This document shows positions 55,633 to 64,000 of a DNA stretch of 64,000 bases, piece after piece (position 1 is the first letter of the stretch; each line of letters starts with the position of its first letter). The DNA is from Paenibacillus prosopidis (GTDB lineage Bacteria > Bacillota > Bacilli > Paenibacillales > Paenibacillaceae). The notes beneath the pieces are model-generated. The model searched no databases. It was not told where the DNA came from and worked only from the letters and a program-made list of their open reading frames with translations. The position numbers were made by a program, and so were the translations under genes. Location: contig NZ_QPJD01000010.1 of assembly GCF_003337375.1 (NCBI RefSeq), forward strand, positions 1 to 64,000, in the 5' to 3' direction.

Positions 55633-57843
55633 ATGAGATTGCTTCCAAAGTATAGAAATTCCTTTTTTACCCGTCTCATTTTATCCTATACAATATTGGC
55701 GGTTGTCTTAATAGGACTTGCGGGAGGTTACTTGTATTCCCAAGCCAATCGAATGATGGTCGACGAAATCGCAAGGGACAGTCAAATCCGGCTTAATACT
55801 GCCAAGGATTATGTTGAACAGACGCTGCTTGCCAAGTTTGAAGCCAATCTTCAAAACACCACTTTATCAACCATTTTCACTCAACAAAATTCCAATTTAA
55901 ACTATTTATTGGACAACAGTTGGGAAGGTCAATCTACCCGCATTTTACAGTTTCGACAAGATCTTGAATTGATCGTACATGCAAATGAAGGGGCTTCCAA
56001 CGCAACGGTCTATTTTCATAAAGATAATTACGTAGTGGATAAAAATCATTTTTATATGGTGCCCGATAACTCCGCGGACGCTGCTTTCATCAAGAAGCTG
56101 GAACAAATGATTGCGAACCGGTGGATGATTCGAACGCTGCCGGACGGGAAGCAAGCAATGACCTATATCGTTAAGCTTCCTTATGAAAATTTGAATGCCT
56201 CACCCAAAGGCTATCTCTTTCTTGATATCGATCTGAAGCATATTACTCAAGCGACTGCTAAAATTATGAGCTCGCCGCTCGAAAAGCTATATATATTCGA
56301 TAAATCCGGGAGCTTAATCGTTCATACGGGTGACGCGAATCCAGAGGAGGTCAGTCTCCTTCAGAACGCAATCAGCTCTGGTGAATCGGTTCAGGAAATT
56401 AACGATGAGAAACAGGGCAATATCGTTTTATCGTATCTTGATGGGGAGAAGTCGGAAAACGGTTGGACCTATGCGATCATTCGCCCGATAAATTCGTTTG
56501 TTCTGTCGTCGGAGCAATTCAAAACGAGCATATTTGTAGGCTGCAGTCTGGTGCTCTTGTTTGGATTAATAATTTCCTATATGTTTTCGAAAAGATTTTA
56601 TATCCCGATGAAAAGGTTGGTTCAAAACATACGGAGTCTGTATCAACCCGACTCATCGCAGCCGCAGGCGAATGAGTTTGCTATGATCGGTAGCGCATTG
56701 AATTTTATGGGTCAAAAAATCGTGAATCTTGAGTCCCGGGCAAAAACGAATGAGATGAAAAATCTGGTTTTGGGCGCCAGCCTTGAACTGGAGCATATGG
56801 ATGAAATACCGCAGGAGCGCCGATTTATGGTTGCGCATATTCGTCTTATTGAAGGCTATACAGACAAATTCAAGCAGCGTTATGCTGATGTTGATGAGAC
56901 TATGCGCTTCGAGCTTGTGTGCTTGAATCCTCAGGAGGCCGCCATTATCTATTTTTTAGATTCAAATGGAGCAAACGAAGACGAGACGATTGCTGCGCAT
57001 TTGGATCGGATCAAAGAGGAAGTTCGTGAGGAGTTCCGTTTCGGGGCTGCGGTTGGCACCTTAGTACATTCACTTGAAGAAATCCCGATTTCATATCAAT
57101 TGGCGCAGCAAGCTTATCGTTATCGTTTTATGTACGGTCCGGAAGCGATCGTTCTACATTCGAAAATTTCAACTTTCCATTCAAGCCCATATCAGTTTGC
57201 GTTCGATATTTATAAAAATGCGTTGAAGGCGGGGGACGTGAACGGAGCGAACCGATTTATAGATGAATTTGCCGCCATTCTGGAGAAACGGAGCCTTCAG
57301 TTAGAGACGGTGGAGCTGTCATTGCTGCAGCTGGTTTCCACTTTGTATCAAGTTGTTATTGAATTGGATCTGCAAAACCTGGTTCCTCCGTCCAACCTGT
57401 TCGATGAATTGAAAAAGGATACTCTCGCGGCGACGATCGATTCCATTAGAAGTCTTTCCGAAAGGATGGTGCTTCATGTACGTGAATCGGGCAGTCATGC
57501 GCACACGGATGTCATTTTAAAATTAAAAACGTACATCGATGAGCACTTGCATGAAGATCTTTCGTTGAATATACTCTCTGAAGTGGCCTCGCTGGCGCCG
57601 GCATACATTTCTACCTTATTTGGCGAAGTTATGAAGGAAACGTTTACCGAATATGTCACCCGGACACGGCTGGATAAAGCTGCGGTCTTGCTTCAGAAAG
57701 AAGCGCGAATGTCCGTCGCCGATATCGCGTCCCTTGTAGGCTATCGAAATCCGCAATATTTTCACAATAAATTCAAAGCCCGATACGGCATCACGCCAAT
57801 CCAATACCGTAATGCGAATAGTACGGTTACAATGGCCAATTAG
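55633..57843 (+). CDS. Membrane-anchored AraC-family regulator with extracellular sensor
   Basis: A 736-residue one-component regulator. A first membrane span (about 12-34) and a second near residues 297-317 bracket a dCache-like extracellular sensor. A HAMP-like linker and a central domain (about 380-590) precede the C-terminal AraC double helix-turn-helix (about 628-728: LSLNILSEVASLAPAYISTL, DIASLVGYRNPQYFHNKFKA). Paenibacilli use many such proteins to couple outside polysaccharide signals to gene expression. Gene order places it between the giant secreted protein and the third ABC operon, so one or both are probable targets. AAGGGGG precedes the ATG. Confidence 0.85.
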   Translation: MRLLPKYRNSFFTRLILSYTILAVVLIGLAGGYLYSQANRMMVDEIARDSQIRLNTAKDYVEQTLLAKFEANLQNTTLSTIFTQQNSNLNYLLDNSWEGQSTRILQFRQDLELIVHANEGASNATVYFHKDNYVVDKNHFYMVPDNSADAAFIKKLEQMIANRWMIRTLPDGKQAMTYIVKLPYENLNASPKGYLFLDIDLKHITQATAKIMSSPLEKLYIFDKSGSLIVHTGDANPEEVSLLQNAISSGESVQEINDEKQGNIVLSYLDGEKSENGWTYAIIRPINSFVLSSEQFKTSIFVGCSLVLLFGLIISYMFSKRFYIPMKRLVQNIRSLYQPDSSQPQANEFAMIGSALNFMGQKIVNLESRAKTNEMKNLVLGASLELEHMDEIPQERRFMVAHIRLIEGYTDKFKQRYADVDETMRFELVCLNPQEAAIIYFLDSNGANEDETIAAHLDRIKEEVREEFRFGAAVGTLVHSLEEIPISYQLAQQAYRYRFMYGPEAIVLHSKISTFHSSPYQFAFDIYKNALKAGDVNGANRFIDEFAAILEKRSLQLETVELSLLQLVSTLYQVVIELDLQNLVPPSNLFDELKKDTLAATIDSIRSLSERMVLHVRESGSHAHTDVILKLKTYIDEHLHEDLSLNILSEVASLAPAYISTLFGEVMKETFTEYVTRTRLDKAAVLLQKEARMSVADIASLVGYRNPQYFHNKFKARYGITPIQYRNANSTVTMAN

Positions 57844-57861
57844 CACGCTTCCAAAAAAATG

Positions 57862-57893
57862 AAAAAAGCAGCCCATTACTGGGTTGCTTTTTT
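57862..57893. terminator. Bidirectional terminator after the AraC-type regulator
   Basis: AAAAAAGCAGCCC (57862-57874) pairs with GGGTTGCTTTTTT (57881-57893) with one wobble; A and T runs flank the stem on both sides. Confidence 0.85.
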
Positions 57894-58425
57894 ATTTATT
57901 AAAGAAATTATAAGCATATTTGAAAGAATGTATAGGCAATCAAATGAATTTACAATGGAAATAGCGCTTTCACACTTGTAATGTAAAGGCAAGCGAGTTA
58001 GGCAACCGACGCCTTACACTCATCTACTTTTTTTGAAAGGAGCTTACAAGCATGAATCCGAAAAACGACCCTGAATTTGACAGTATCAAAGGGTCGAAAA
58101 ACATCGAAATTAGTTGAAATAAGGGAATTGTATAAAAATTACAAATTTTATATTTTTTAATAAAATAATAATACACCATGCACCTCTTGTCGATTAATCA
58201 TTAGAAATTGATATTTGTATTAACTAAATTAGATGATGCCAACCGAAAATTACAATAAATCTCGCGAAATTGTTATATTCCGCGCAAAATGATGCGCTTA
58301 TGATTAAGTTATGAAAGCGTTACGAAAAAGAAGCAGGGCGGAAGCATCTCGCCGGACGCTGTGACAAGACTTCGACATCGTACTCATCAAGCTTCTATGC
58401 AATTGTGGGAAAGGAATGTTCAATC
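57894..58425. other. Long leader region before ABC operon 3
   Basis: About 530 bases without an established gene. A cre-like half (AGCGCTTTCA, 57963-57972) and another (ATGAAAGCGTTACGA, 58311-58325) occur. A 21-codon frame with a good ribosome binding site lies at 58052-58117. Between about 58120 and 58310 the sequence is very AT-rich, a probable promoter zone, but I cannot pick one -35/-10 pair. Confidence 0.45.
58052..58117 (+). CDS. Possible 21-residue peptide in the operon 3 leader
   Basis: GAAAGGAGC stands 10 bases before ATG and opens MNPKNDPEFDSIKGSKNIEI plus Ser to a TGA. Within it CGACCC (58066-58071) can pair with GGGTCG (58091-58096). A regulatory leader peptide is possible; chance is also possible because no homologue is recognised. 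Confidence 0.3.
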   Translation: MNPKNDPEFDSIKGSKNIEIS

Positions 58426-59400
58426 ATGAGTAATGCGAATATTGCAAGCATTGAAAGCGTTGCCAAAACAACCGAACGAAAAGATTCGAAATGGGGGGCA
58501 ACGTGGAGGGAGTACAAAAAGAGCAAGTATTTATTTTTTATGCTCATTCCCGTCCTTATCTGGTATGCCATCTTTCATTACGGTCCGTTATACGGCGTTT
58601 TGCTGGCGTTCAAGGATTTTAGCCCGAGGCTCGGAATACTAAACAGTCCATGGATAGGGTTAGATCATTTTAAGTTTTTGTTCTTCCAATCACCCGACTT
58701 TATGCGAATCTTCCGAAATACGGTTCTGATTAGCTGCTACCACATGATATTTGGGTTTCCCGCGCCTATTATACTCGCCTTATTGTTGAACGAGCTGCGG
58801 CTTGGATGGTTCAAGCGGATCGCCCAGACGATTTCGTACCTTCCTCACTTCTTCTCGTGGGTCGTGCTTTCCGGAGTCGTTATCGTCATGCTGTCGCCGT
58901 CGGAAGGACCGGTCAACTTCCTGTTAAAGCTGGTGAACATTGAGCCGATTTACTTCCTTGCCGACACTGACTATTTCCGCTCGACGCTGGTAGGAACGGG
59001 GATATGGAAAGAGATCGGATGGGGAACGATCATCTATTTGGCCGCGCTATCGGGCATCGACCCGGCGCTATACGAGGCGGCCGTCATCGACGGCGCCAAT
59101 CGAATAAAACAAATTTGGTATATTACGCTTCCTTCGATATTGCCGGTTATTACGATATTATTCATTCTTTCCCTGGGCGGCATCCTGAACGCGGGCTTCG
59201 ACCAAATCTTCAACCTGTACAACCCTGCCGTGTACGAGGTCGCCGACATTATCGATACGTACGTCTATCGGGTGGGTATCCTGGGAGCGCAATTCGGGTT
59301 AACGACCGCGGTCGGATTGTTCAAGAACGTGATCGGAATTGCTTTGGTGCTGGGGACGAACTATGTCGTGAAGAAAATGGGACAAGAAGGCGTTCTTTAA
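58426..59400 (+). CDS. Sugar ABC importer permease, LplB type (operon 3)
   Basis: A 324-residue permease with six spans, the family signature HYGPLYGVLLAFKDFSPRLG and the EAA loop EAAVIDGANRIKQIWYI. AAAGGA stands 10 bases before ATG 58426. Its relatives are the oligosaccharide importers of the Lpl type, like operon 1. It belongs with the permease and lipoprotein genes that follow and probably imports the products of the giant secreted enzyme upstream. The ATPase must come from elsewhere. Confidence 0.9.
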   Translation: MSNANIASIESVAKTTERKDSKWGATWREYKKSKYLFFMLIPVLIWYAIFHYGPLYGVLLAFKDFSPRLGILNSPWIGLDHFKFLFFQSPDFMRIFRNTVLISCYHMIFGFPAPIILALLLNELRLGWFKRIAQTISYLPHFFSWVVLSGVVIVMLSPSEGPVNFLLKLVNIEPIYFLADTDYFRSTLVGTGIWKEIGWGTIIYLAALSGIDPALYEAAVIDGANRIKQIWYITLPSILPVITILFILSLGGILNAGFDQIFNLYNPAVYEVADIIDTYVYRVGILGAQFGLTTAVGLFKNVIGIALVLGTNYVVKKMGQEGVL

Positions 59401-59427
59401 CGGGACGCGTGGAAGGGGAAAGAAACT

Positions 59428-60297
59428 TTGAAACAGACTACAGGTGAAAAGATATTCCAAACTGTACTTATCGTATTCATTACAGTGATGTGCATCGTCA
59501 TGATCTATCCGTTTTTGCATATTGCTTCCGTATCCTTGAGCTCTCCGGCCGAGGCCACCCGATTCGGAATCCATCTCTATCCGAAGGAAGTCGATTTCAC
59601 AGGTTGGAAGCAAGTTCTGGCCCAGGAGAAAATATGGATAGGATTCGGCAATTCGGTTTTCCGGACCGTTGTCGGGACTTTCCTGACTTTAATTATGATG
59701 TCGCTCTGCGCTTATCCGCTGTCGCGCAAATATTTGCCGCACCGAAATGTTTACACTATGCTTATTCTCTTCACGATGTTCTTCGGCGGAGGCATCGTGC
59801 CGACCTACTTGCTGATCAGGTCGCTGAATCTGATGGATTCGGTATGGGTGTACATTATTCCGGGACTCGTTCCTACGTTTTCGATGCTCGTCCTGCGTAA
59901 CTTCTTCATGTCGATTCCGGCCGAGCTGGAGGAATCGGCCAAGATCGACGGCGCCAACGACATCCGCATTTTGTTCAACATCGTGCTGCCGCTCTCGAAG
60001 CCCGTACTCGCTACTTTAGCGCTATGGAGCGCGGTCGGACATTGGAACGCCTGGTTCGATGCCGTGCTGTACATTACCGATCAAAGCAAGCAAGTGCTGC
60101 AGTTCTTCTTGCGTGAGATCGTAATTACGAATGCGGATAGAGAAACGCTAGGCAATTCCGCTATCGGGAATATAAGATATGAAGCTCCTATTAAAGCTGC
60201 TACCATCATGTTTGCAATACTGCCGATCCTTGTCGTTTATCCATTCTTGCAGAAGTACTTCGTCAAAGGAACGATGATCGGCTCGCTCAAAGGTTAA
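59428..60297 (+). CDS. Sugar ABC importer permease, LplC type (operon 3)
   Basis: A 289-residue permease with the LplC pattern: TMFFGGGIVPTYLLIRSLNL, the EAA loop EESAKIDGANDIRILFNIVL and the end FVKGTMIGSLKG. The TTG start at 59428 lies behind GGAAGGGGAAAG. It is closely similar in layout to the second permease of operon 1, so the two importers share an ancestor but have different binding proteins. Confidence 0.9.
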   Translation: MKQTTGEKIFQTVLIVFITVMCIVMIYPFLHIASVSLSSPAEATRFGIHLYPKEVDFTGWKQVLAQEKIWIGFGNSVFRTVVGTFLTLIMMSLCAYPLSRKYLPHRNVYTMLILFTMFFGGGIVPTYLLIRSLNLMDSVWVYIIPGLVPTFSMLVLRNFFMSIPAELEESAKIDGANDIRILFNIVLPLSKPVLATLALWSAVGHWNAWFDAVLYITDQSKQVLQFFLREIVITNADRETLGNSAIGNIRYEAPIKAATIMFAILPILVVYPFLQKYFVKGTMIGSLKG

Positions 60298-60377
60298 GTT
60301 GGTTTACTCGGTGGCACTTGCTGCCACCGTTTAAATAAATTTTATTTGCACGATACAAAAGGGAGGAAGAAAGAAAA

Positions 60378-61958
60378 ATGAAAAATCGCATCAAGTTAGG
60401 CATCGCGTTATTGTTATCGTTCTCATTGCTGGTAGCAGGATGCTCGTCAAACGGCAGCGGCAATAATGGCAACAAGCCCGCTGAGGGTGGGGCGACCAAT
60501 ACCCCGGTACAGGAAGAAGCGCCGATCGAAATTACTTTCGCGGCATCGACGTGGGATGTTCCGAAGGAAGACAATAACTACGTTCAGAAGTATCTTGAAG
60601 AGAAGTACAATGTAAAGATCATTAATATGCGAGTTACGGACGAGAACTTTAAGCTCAAAATCGCAGCTAACGAAATTCCGGACATTTTCCCGCAAACGCC
60701 TACCGAGGTTGATATGGTGACTTGGGCTAAGCAAGGCGTCATCGCGAACGTTTCCGTGGACGAAATTAAACAATACATGCCTAAGTATGTCGCGGACGTC
60801 GAGTCCGTAAATCCGAACGCTTGGGATATCGGTTTGGTTGAGGGCAAAAACTACGGTATTCCGAGAGTTTGGCTGAACGGTTCGACTGGATTTATCCCGA
60901 CCTATAACAATAATTGGTTGAAAGCGATCGGCTACAGCGAGCCTCCTAAGACGATTGAGGAGTTCGAGGACGTGCTGACGAAATTCCGCAACAACGATCC
61001 GGACGGTAACGGCCAGAAGGATACGTACGGCATGAGCGGTCGTGGAAAAAACGCGAGAAACCAGATGTTCAATGAGGTTTATTCCGCATTTGGCGTTAAC
61101 CCGTATATGTTCCTGGAAGCATCCGATGGAACGATTGCATGGGGCGGTATTATGAATGAATCGCTCGAAGCAACGAAGCTGCTGAACAAATGGTATAACG
61201 CTGGTCTAATCGATCCAGAATTTATGACGGATGACAACGGACTCATGGGCCAAAAGTTTAATAGCAAAAAAATCGGTATTATCGACACGAACATGTACCA
61301 CCATCTTCATGGTCAACTGCAAACGTTTACGGATAACGGCATCGAACCGGCATTCGGCAAAGGCTTGACCGGTCCTGCCGGCAAATCGCTTTCAATGTCA
61401 AACGGCGCCCTGCAAACGCCGCTCTTACTGGGCGCGCAGGTTGAAAAGGATGAGAAGAAGCGAATCAAAATTTTGCAAATTCTTGAAGAAATTGCGACAA
61501 ATGAAGAGACTTACCTGACTACAGCTTTCGGTGAAGCAGGCGTATCCTATGATTTGACTGACGGTGTTGCAGTTCTGAAAGCACCGTACGACACGGAAGC
61601 GGACAAGCGCTATGAGCTCGGAATTGGCGGTTTCTACAATCCGCTTATCGAAAGAGCTGTGTCGACCTGGAAATTCCACATGCCACAAGATAAACTCGAT
61701 TTCAAAACCAAACTTACGGATGGAAGCGAATTGATCGCTGACGTTCTTGGACCGACAGTATTGGAAAGCAAAGGCAAGTACTTTGCAAACTTGAGTGCGC
61801 TGCAGGATGAGTTTTACACGAAAGCAATCATTGCTAAGAACGCAGGCGATGTTGACAAGCTGTTCGCAGACTTCAAAGCGCAATGGCTGAAAGCCGGCGG
61901 ACAAGAAATTCTTGACGAGGCAAACAAAGTATATCAAGAGCGCCAAGCAGCGAATTAA
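60378..61958 (+). CDS. Extracellular sugar-binding lipoprotein, LplA type (operon 3)
   Basis: A 526-residue lipoprotein. The signal peptide ends in LVAGC (Cys about residue 22), followed by a Gly/Asn/Ser-rich linker. KFRNNDPDGNGQKDTYGMSG is the calcium-site-like segment common in LplA-type proteins. GGGAGGAAG precedes the ATG. It is the last gene of the transport operon and is closed by a terminator before the two-component genes. Confidence 0.9.
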   Translation: MKNRIKLGIALLLSFSLLVAGCSSNGSGNNGNKPAEGGATNTPVQEEAPIEITFAASTWDVPKEDNNYVQKYLEEKYNVKIINMRVTDENFKLKIAANEIPDIFPQTPTEVDMVTWAKQGVIANVSVDEIKQYMPKYVADVESVNPNAWDIGLVEGKNYGIPRVWLNGSTGFIPTYNNNWLKAIGYSEPPKTIEEFEDVLTKFRNNDPDGNGQKDTYGMSGRGKNARNQMFNEVYSAFGVNPYMFLEASDGTIAWGGIMNESLEATKLLNKWYNAGLIDPEFMTDDNGLMGQKFNSKKIGIIDTNMYHHLHGQLQTFTDNGIEPAFGKGLTGPAGKSLSMSNGALQTPLLLGAQVEKDEKKRIKILQILEEIATNEETYLTTAFGEAGVSYDLTDGVAVLKAPYDTEADKRYELGIGGFYNPLIERAVSTWKFHMPQDKLDFKTKLTDGSELIADVLGPTVLESKGKYFANLSALQDEFYTKAIIAKNAGDVDKLFADFKAQWLKAGGQEILDEANKVYQERQAAN

Positions 61959-61978
61959 TCTGGAATGCTATTATGAAA

Positions 61979-62020
61979 AAGCTCATCTTTCCGTTCAATC
62001 GGAAGGATGGGCTTCTTCAT
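61979..62020 (+). terminator. Terminator of ABC operon 3
   Basis: AAGCTCATCTTTCC (61979-61992) pairs with GGAAGGATGGGCTT (62001-62014) with two wobble pairs, followed by CTTC. Confidence 0.65.
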
Positions 62021-62093
62021 GGTATTTCAAGGCCGATTCCTATTTTTGCCGCATAGATAAGCTAATATTTTTCTGTTATTCTATTAATAGAAT

Positions 62094-62108
62094 TTGCAAG
62101 CGTTATCA
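62094..62108 (+). promoter_or_regulatory. Perfect cre site before the response-regulator gene
   Basis: TTGCAAGCGTTATCA fits the cre consensus at all fixed positions and lies 30 bases before the start codon, so catabolite repression may act through this regulator pair. Confidence 0.7.
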
Positions 62109-62137
62109 TTAATTTTGTACGTCTGAAGGTGGATAAT

Positions 62138-63646
62138 ATGCGTTTGTTGATAGCGGATGATGATGATTATACGAGAGAAGGGCTCAGAGAGAGCATCGAT
62201 TGGGAGCAATACGGAATCGACGAGGTTCTACTTGCCGGCGACGGAGCCGAGGCGCTGCGAATCTGTACGATCAATAAACCGGAAATCGTGCTGACCGATA
62301 TTCGGATGCCGAAGCTTAACGGCATCGAGTTCGCCGAGAGGCTGTCCGAGAAGTCGCCGGGCAGCATACTGATATTTATGAGCGGCTACATGGACGTTGA
62401 ATATTTGCGGAGCGCCATTAAGCTGTCTGCCGTGGAATATATCGAGAAGCCGATCAAACTTGTGGAGGTTGAGCAGGCTATTCTCAAATCCGTCCGCGCG
62501 CTTCAGGAGAAGCAGGCACAGACGGACGTCTTCCGCCAGAAGAACGAGCTGGTCAAGCAGAAGCTGGCCGGACTGTTGAGAGACGAGCATGCCGATCGGG
62601 ATGAAATAACGAGGCTGTGCCGCGAGACCGGGTTTCCGGAGGATAAGCGGTACTTAGGCTTCATAGCGCGTGACCGAATGGAGTCGGATACGCAGAAGAC
62701 GGATTTGGACTCCTTTATTACGTTTTGGCATGAGAATGGCTTTAAGGCGATCGGCGAACAGCTAGACCGCCGGCATTGCTTTGTCATAGTGGTCTGCGAT
62801 AGCAGCGTTAATAAGAAGCTGTTTTATTTAAGCGAAGTGTTCTTGACGCGAAATGTTCATTATGTCATTGGTATCGGAGCAGAAGCGAGCGGCGTGAATG
62901 CGATTCGGAACAGTTACCTGACGGCGCGAAGTGCGCTGGAGCGTTCGTTCTACAGCCCGGATTCCCGCTTTCTGACGCATCAAGAAGAGACGGGCCGATC
63001 GAACGAGTTTTATTCGGAGTCGCTTCCTTTCTTCTATAAATTGTGTAAGGAAAGCCCTGAGAAGCTTCCAGATTGGCTGAGGACGCTGTTCGCGTCATTT
63101 AGAGAGAAGCAGTATCCGGCAAGGGAGAGAGTCATCGCGCTGCTGGAAACGATAGCACAGACGTTGATTAACGACAATCAGAAGATTATTGCTATGCTCG
63201 AGAACGAGCATGGCATAACAGAGGCCGTACAATCTTTAAGAAAATGCGCAACGATTGAGAGAGCCGAATCCATTACACTTGCGGTCGCCTCGGTATGGTT
63301 GGAAGAGAAGCAGCAGGTTTCGAAGTATTCGAGACTTGTGCAGGAAGTTATGAATTATGTCGCTTCCAACTATCGCAACATCGATCTGGATTTGACCATG
63401 ATTGCGGGCCATATGAATTTATCGACGAACCATCTGGGTAAGCTTTTCAAAGAGGAAACGGGAACCTCTATCAAGCAATACATCAGTGATTATCGGATCG
63501 ATCTCGCCAAGAAGCTGGTTGAGAGTGAACATTATAAAATGCATACGATAGCTGAGCTTTGCGGCTTTGCCAGCGCAAGCTACTTTGTCAAGGTATTCAA
63601 GGCATCTACGGATCTATCGCCCTTGCAATACCGGAAGAAGAGCTAG
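62138..63646 (+). CDS. YesN-type response regulator with AraC output domain
   Basis: A 502-residue response regulator. The receiver domain (about 1-120) has the acidic pocket ADDDDY, the phosphoacceptor Asp in VLTDIRMPKLNG, and the Lys of EYIEKPIK. The middle part is helical. The C-terminal AraC double helix-turn-helix (about 400-500) reads LDLTMIAGHMNLSTNHLGKL and AELCGFASASYFVKVFK. GAAGGTGG precedes ATG 62138. Its stop is 3 bases from the kinase start, and it directly follows ABC operon 3, which it probably controls. Confidence 0.9.
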   Translation: MRLLIADDDDYTREGLRESIDWEQYGIDEVLLAGDGAEALRICTINKPEIVLTDIRMPKLNGIEFAERLSEKSPGSILIFMSGYMDVEYLRSAIKLSAVEYIEKPIKLVEVEQAILKSVRALQEKQAQTDVFRQKNELVKQKLAGLLRDEHADRDEITRLCRETGFPEDKRYLGFIARDRMESDTQKTDLDSFITFWHENGFKAIGEQLDRRHCFVIVVCDSSVNKKLFYLSEVFLTRNVHYVIGIGAEASGVNAIRNSYLTARSALERSFYSPDSRFLTHQEETGRSNEFYSESLPFFYKLCKESPEKLPDWLRTLFASFREKQYPARERVIALLETIAQTLINDNQKIIAMLENEHGITEAVQSLRKCATIERAESITLAVASVWLEEKQQVSKYSRLVQEVMNYVASNYRNIDLDLTMIAGHMNLSTNHLGKLFKEETGTSIKQYISDYRIDLAKKLVESEHYKMHTIAELCGFASASYFVKVFKASTDLSPLQYRKKS

Positions 63647-63649
63647 CAC

Positions 63650-64000
63650 ATGATGCTGATCAACTATATGAACGACATGTCTTTGCGCAAAAAAATCGTG
63701 ATTCTATTCTCGATTGTCGGCATCGTGCCGCTTATTGTCACGTTCTTCGTTTCGTACGGAGAAATACGGAAGCTGGCCGTAGATGGACAGAGCTATGCCG
63801 AAAATAAGAATTTCGAGCAGATGCTTGCGACTTTATCCATGAAGTTTTACCATTTGGAAGAAACGACTACAATGCTTACCATCAATAAGGACTTGAAGAC
63901 AATATTGTCCAAGAAACCGGCGGAAATGAAGATGTCGGAGCAGCTCGCGGTCTTTAATAATGTCGTGGCGTACACGCAAAATATGGAGATCAATTCCGAA
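63650..64000 (+). CDS. YesM-type sensor histidine kinase, N-terminus only
   Basis: The frame is open from ATG 63650 to the window edge (117 codons). It shows a basic start (MSLRKKI), a membrane span (VILFSIVGIVPLIVTFFVSY) and the beginning of a dCache-type extracellular sensor (YAENKNFEQMLATLSMKFYH). This is the usual start of YesM-like sugar-sensing kinases. The start lies 3 bases after the response-regulator stop, so the two are translated together. HAMP, kinase and ATPase domains would lie beyond the window. Confidence 0.85.
   Translation, partial: MMLINYMNDMSLRKKIVILFSIVGIVPLIVTFFVSYGEIRKLAVDGQSYAENKNFEQMLATLSMKFYHLEETTTMLTINKDLKTILSKKPAEMKMSEQLAVFNNVVAYTQNMEINSE

Overview
The window looks like an accessory, carbohydrate-dedicated chromosomal segment of a Paenibacillus-type bacterium (Bacillota, Paenibacillaceae). 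This rests on the strong AGGAGG-type ribosome binding sites, three sugar ABC importers without their own ATPase, YesN/YesM and AraC regulators, a CcpA (cre) signature, very large secreted multidomain proteins ending in FIVAR/FIMAH-like modules, and moderate GC. No rRNA, tRNA, CRISPR array or housekeeping cluster was seen.

Layout. 1-2.7 kb: the end of an IS3-family element, then three consecutive, overlapping minus-strand tyrosine recombinases (a decayed recombinase-in-trio type element). 2.9-19.5 kb: two fructan-uptake operons. Operon 1 (3.1-10.6 kb) encodes two permeases, a lipoprotein and two signal-less GH32 proteins; an acyltransferase follows. Operon 2 (13.1-19.4 kb) diverges from an AraC regulator and encodes a lipoprotein, two permeases, a GH172 (DUF2961) protein and a GH32 enzyme; it ends in what looks like a fructokinase stub. 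19.6-21.1 kb: an MFS exporter behind a leader-peptide/attenuator. 21.1-23 kb: a gene-poor region with decayed phage-like fragments and two small genes. 23-27.7 kb: a HAD phosphatase, an AAA+ ATPase behind two Zur-box-like sites, a quinone-oxidoreductase-like enzyme divergent from a LysR regulator, and a LacI regulator. 27.9-33.8 kb: a secreted 1949-residue protein with two GH32 catalytic domains. 34-43.4 kb: an OYE-family flavoenzyme, small proteins, a sialate-O-acetylesterase-like esterase, a GH5 endoglucanase, a Gfo/Idh/MocA dehydrogenase, a glycosyltransferase and a beta-helix glycosidase. 43.5-48 kb: an AT-rich array of short plus-strand genes (two Nudix, GNAT, DUF3024, small membrane proteins) separated by related, hairpin-rich repeats that look like cassette junctions. 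48.3-64 kb: a 2326-residue secreted protein, a membrane-bound AraC regulator, a third ABC importer and a YesN/YesM two-component pair (the kinase runs off the window).

How the genes work together. The secreted double-GH32 protein would cut fructan outside the cell. Operons 1 and 2 would import the fragments, and the cytoplasmic GH32 and GH172 proteins would finish hydrolysis. A LacI-family operator (core GTAAACG-TTAC) lies in front of the lacI gene, the secreted fructanase and operon 1, tying these into one regulon. The two adjacent cytoplasmic GH32 proteins of operon 1 correspond module by module to the two halves of the secreted fusion, and in both second halves the catalytic Asp of the NDPNG motif is Glu.

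Most noteworthy: (1) the cassette-like array at 43.5-48 kb with modular, attC-like repeats and no integrase in sight; (2) the split/fused GH32 pair with a Glu nucleophile variant; (3) the 24-codon leader peptide whose stop codon lies in the attenuator stem of the MFS gene; (4) the AAA+ ATPase with paired Zur-like boxes. All functional statements are inferred from sequence motifs read by eye; no database search was run.
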